A stretch of DNA of 6,299 bases from Anaerolinea sp. (GTDB taxonomy: Bacteria > Chloroflexota > Anaerolineae > JAAEKA01): NCBI GenBank assembly GCA_014879765.1, contig JACSRL010000121.1, positions 1-6,299 of the forward strand. Reading direction: 5' to 3'. This document shows positions 5,664 to 6,299 of the stretch, piece after piece. The first letter of the stretch is position 1, and each line of letters begins with the position of its first letter. The notes beneath the pieces were generated by a model. It did not search any database. It was not told the DNA's origin and saw only the letters and a list, made by a program, of their open reading frames with translations. A program made the translations under genes and the position numbers.

Positions 5664-5750
5664 GGAGGGGAACTGGGGGAGCTCGGAGGAACTGGGAGGA
5701 GCTCGGAGGAACTCGGAGGAACTGGGGGAGCTCGGAGGAACTCGGAGGGG
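5664..5750. repeat. ~10-bp tandem repeat array upstream of the deacetylase gene
   Basis: Eight units with consensus AGGARCTSGG lie side by side at spacings of 9, 10, 10, 10, 10, 9 and 10 bp. A 25-base stretch starting at 5669 recurs exactly at 5718, which shows a higher-order 49-bp duplication. The array ends within a few bases of the deacetylase ATG, so it fills the leader or promoter region of that gene. On the sense (minus) strand it is pyrimidine-rich and includes seven CCTCC words. Near-exact repetition suggests recent expansion by slippage and possible copy-number variation between strains. Confidence 0.92.
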
Positions 5751-5785
5751 CAACTGTGGCTGGCTGGCGTTGGGGCGGCAAGCGA

Positions 5786-5819
5786 AAAGCTGGGAGAACG
5801 CGTGCGTTCTCCCAGCTTT
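5786..5819 (-). terminator. Hairpin terminator after hppA
   Basis: A perfect 16-bp inverted repeat (5786-5801 and 5804-5819) around a two-base centre, so a few inner pairs must open to form the loop. On the minus strand the stem runs directly into TTTTCGCTT, a short U-run. It lies 21 bp past the hppA stop and probably ends most hppA transcription. The weak U-run may allow some readthrough into the deacetylase gene. Confidence 0.7.
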
Positions 5820-5840
5820 GTGATGGTTATGCCGGAGCGG

Positions 5841-6299
5841 CTAGACCATGGAGATCGGCGCCCGCTTGCTGCGGCGGATGACAAAGCCCATGGAGGCCAG
5901 CAACACCAACGAGACGACGATGCTGATCAGCATGTCGTCCTTGTAGGTCACGATGATCGGCGCTATGATCAGGCTGATCAGGTTGATCACCTTGATCATG
6001 GGGTTGAGGGCCGGGCCAGCCGTGTCCTTCAGCGGGTCGCCGACGGTGTCGCCCACCACGGCCGCCTTGTGACGCTCAGAGCCCTTGCCCAGGTTGTTGG
6101 CCGGGTCGCGCGGCTCGTCCTCGACCACCTTCTTGGCGTTATCCCAGGCGCCGCCGGCGTTGGACATGAAGACCGCCAGCAGTTGGCCGGAGAGGATGAC
6201 GCCGGCCAGGAAGCCGCCCAGCGCCTCGACTTGCAGCGCCAGCCCCACGGCGATGGGCGCGGCCACGGCCAGCCAGGCCAGGTTGACCAGTTCCTTCTG
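5841..6299 (-). CDS. hppA: Membrane-bound ion-pumping pyrophosphatase, C-terminal part (cut by window edge)
   Basis: The last 152 residues of a membrane pyrophosphatase, which hydrolyses PPi in the cytoplasm and pumps H+ or Na+ across the membrane. The reading frame is open to the right edge, so the N-terminal three quarters or more is outside the window. Numbering from the edge, a membrane segment (about 22-45) leads into SNAGGAWDNAKK (46-57). The conserved KAAVVGDTVGDPLKDTAGPALN (78-99), whose Asp and Lys residues bind Mg-PPi, follows. Then come the helix MIKVINLISLIIAPIIV (101-117) and a final helix (about 123-141) ending in a basic tail. The loop between the two motifs (58-77, rich in Asp, Pro and Asn) looks a little longer than in many homologues. 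The residues that separate K+-dependent from K+-independent enzymes lie outside the window. A hairpin terminator follows the stop. Confidence 0.96.
   Translation of the reverse strand, partial: QKELVNLAWLAVAAPIAVGLALQVEALGGFLAGVILSGQLLAVFMSNAGGAWDNAKKVVEDEPRDPANNLGKGSERHKAAVVGDTVGDPLKDTAGPALNPMIKVINLISLIIAPIIVTYKDDMLISIVVSLVLLASMGFVIRRSKRAPISMV

Noticed and set aside
5753..5781. A TTGCCG on the minus strand upstream of the deacetylase gene as a -35 element.
   Set aside because: At 17 bp downstream the hexamer is CACAGT, which matches the -10 consensus at only three of six positions.
5660..5884. An N-terminal extension of the deacetylase frame by 75 codons.
   Set aside because: It would translate the tandem repeat and the antisense of the terminator and overlap the hppA end. 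Family homology starts just after the ATG at 5659.

Overview
This is a GC-rich bacterial chromosomal segment. It holds five complete protein-coding genes, one gene cut by the right edge, and a gene-free left end of about 480 bp rich in repeats. I infer a member of Chloroflexota (Anaerolineae/Caldilineae-like). The grounds are high-GC codon use, a GT-C glycosyltransferase of the type common there, an arginase-fold (class II HDAC-like) deacetylase, a membrane pyrophosphatase, and mixed use of Shine-Dalgarno and SD-less starts. No rRNA or other phylogenetic marker is present, so this placement is tentative.

Left end (1-478): no convincing protein gene. It contains a 69-bp hairpin element (96-164) with imperfect terminal inverted repeats, flanked exactly by an 8-bp direct repeat, so it looks like a MITE. 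A partial end of a related element lies at 57-68. Two divergent sigma70-like promoters follow. One points left (327-355) into a stretch that can fold as a long rod and might be a small RNA. The other points right (439-467) and sits so close to the first ATG that the mRNA should be almost leaderless.

Plus-strand block (479-3885): an O-antigen ligase/polymerase-like membrane protein and a GT-C glycosyltransferase are separated by 14 bp and probably co-transcribed, forming a two-gene cell-envelope glycan module. Next comes the ribosome silencing factor rsfS with its own promoter, a good Shine-Dalgarno site and, apparently, a CTG start codon. A perfect 22-bp hairpin with A-run and T-run on its two sides (3921-3970) terminates rsfS and, from the other strand, ndk.

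Minus-strand block (6299-3991): the C-terminal part of a proton/sodium-pumping pyrophosphatase (hppA), a hairpin terminator, a histone-deacetylase-family hydrolase whose upstream region is a ~10-bp tandem repeat array, and nucleoside diphosphate kinase (ndk) with its own promoter and Shine-Dalgarno. hppA (pyrophosphate removal coupled to ion pumping), ndk (NTP balance) and rsfS (ribosome shutdown in starvation) are housekeeping energy and translation genes; the two glycan genes are the more accessory part.

All four promoters I can place share the same layout: TTG-type -35, exactly 17-bp spacer, TANAAT -10 followed directly by GCG. I do not see an elaborate novel system. The most interesting items are the MITE with a clean target duplication, the possible small RNA it abuts, the CTG start of rsfS and the repeat array in front of the deacetylase.
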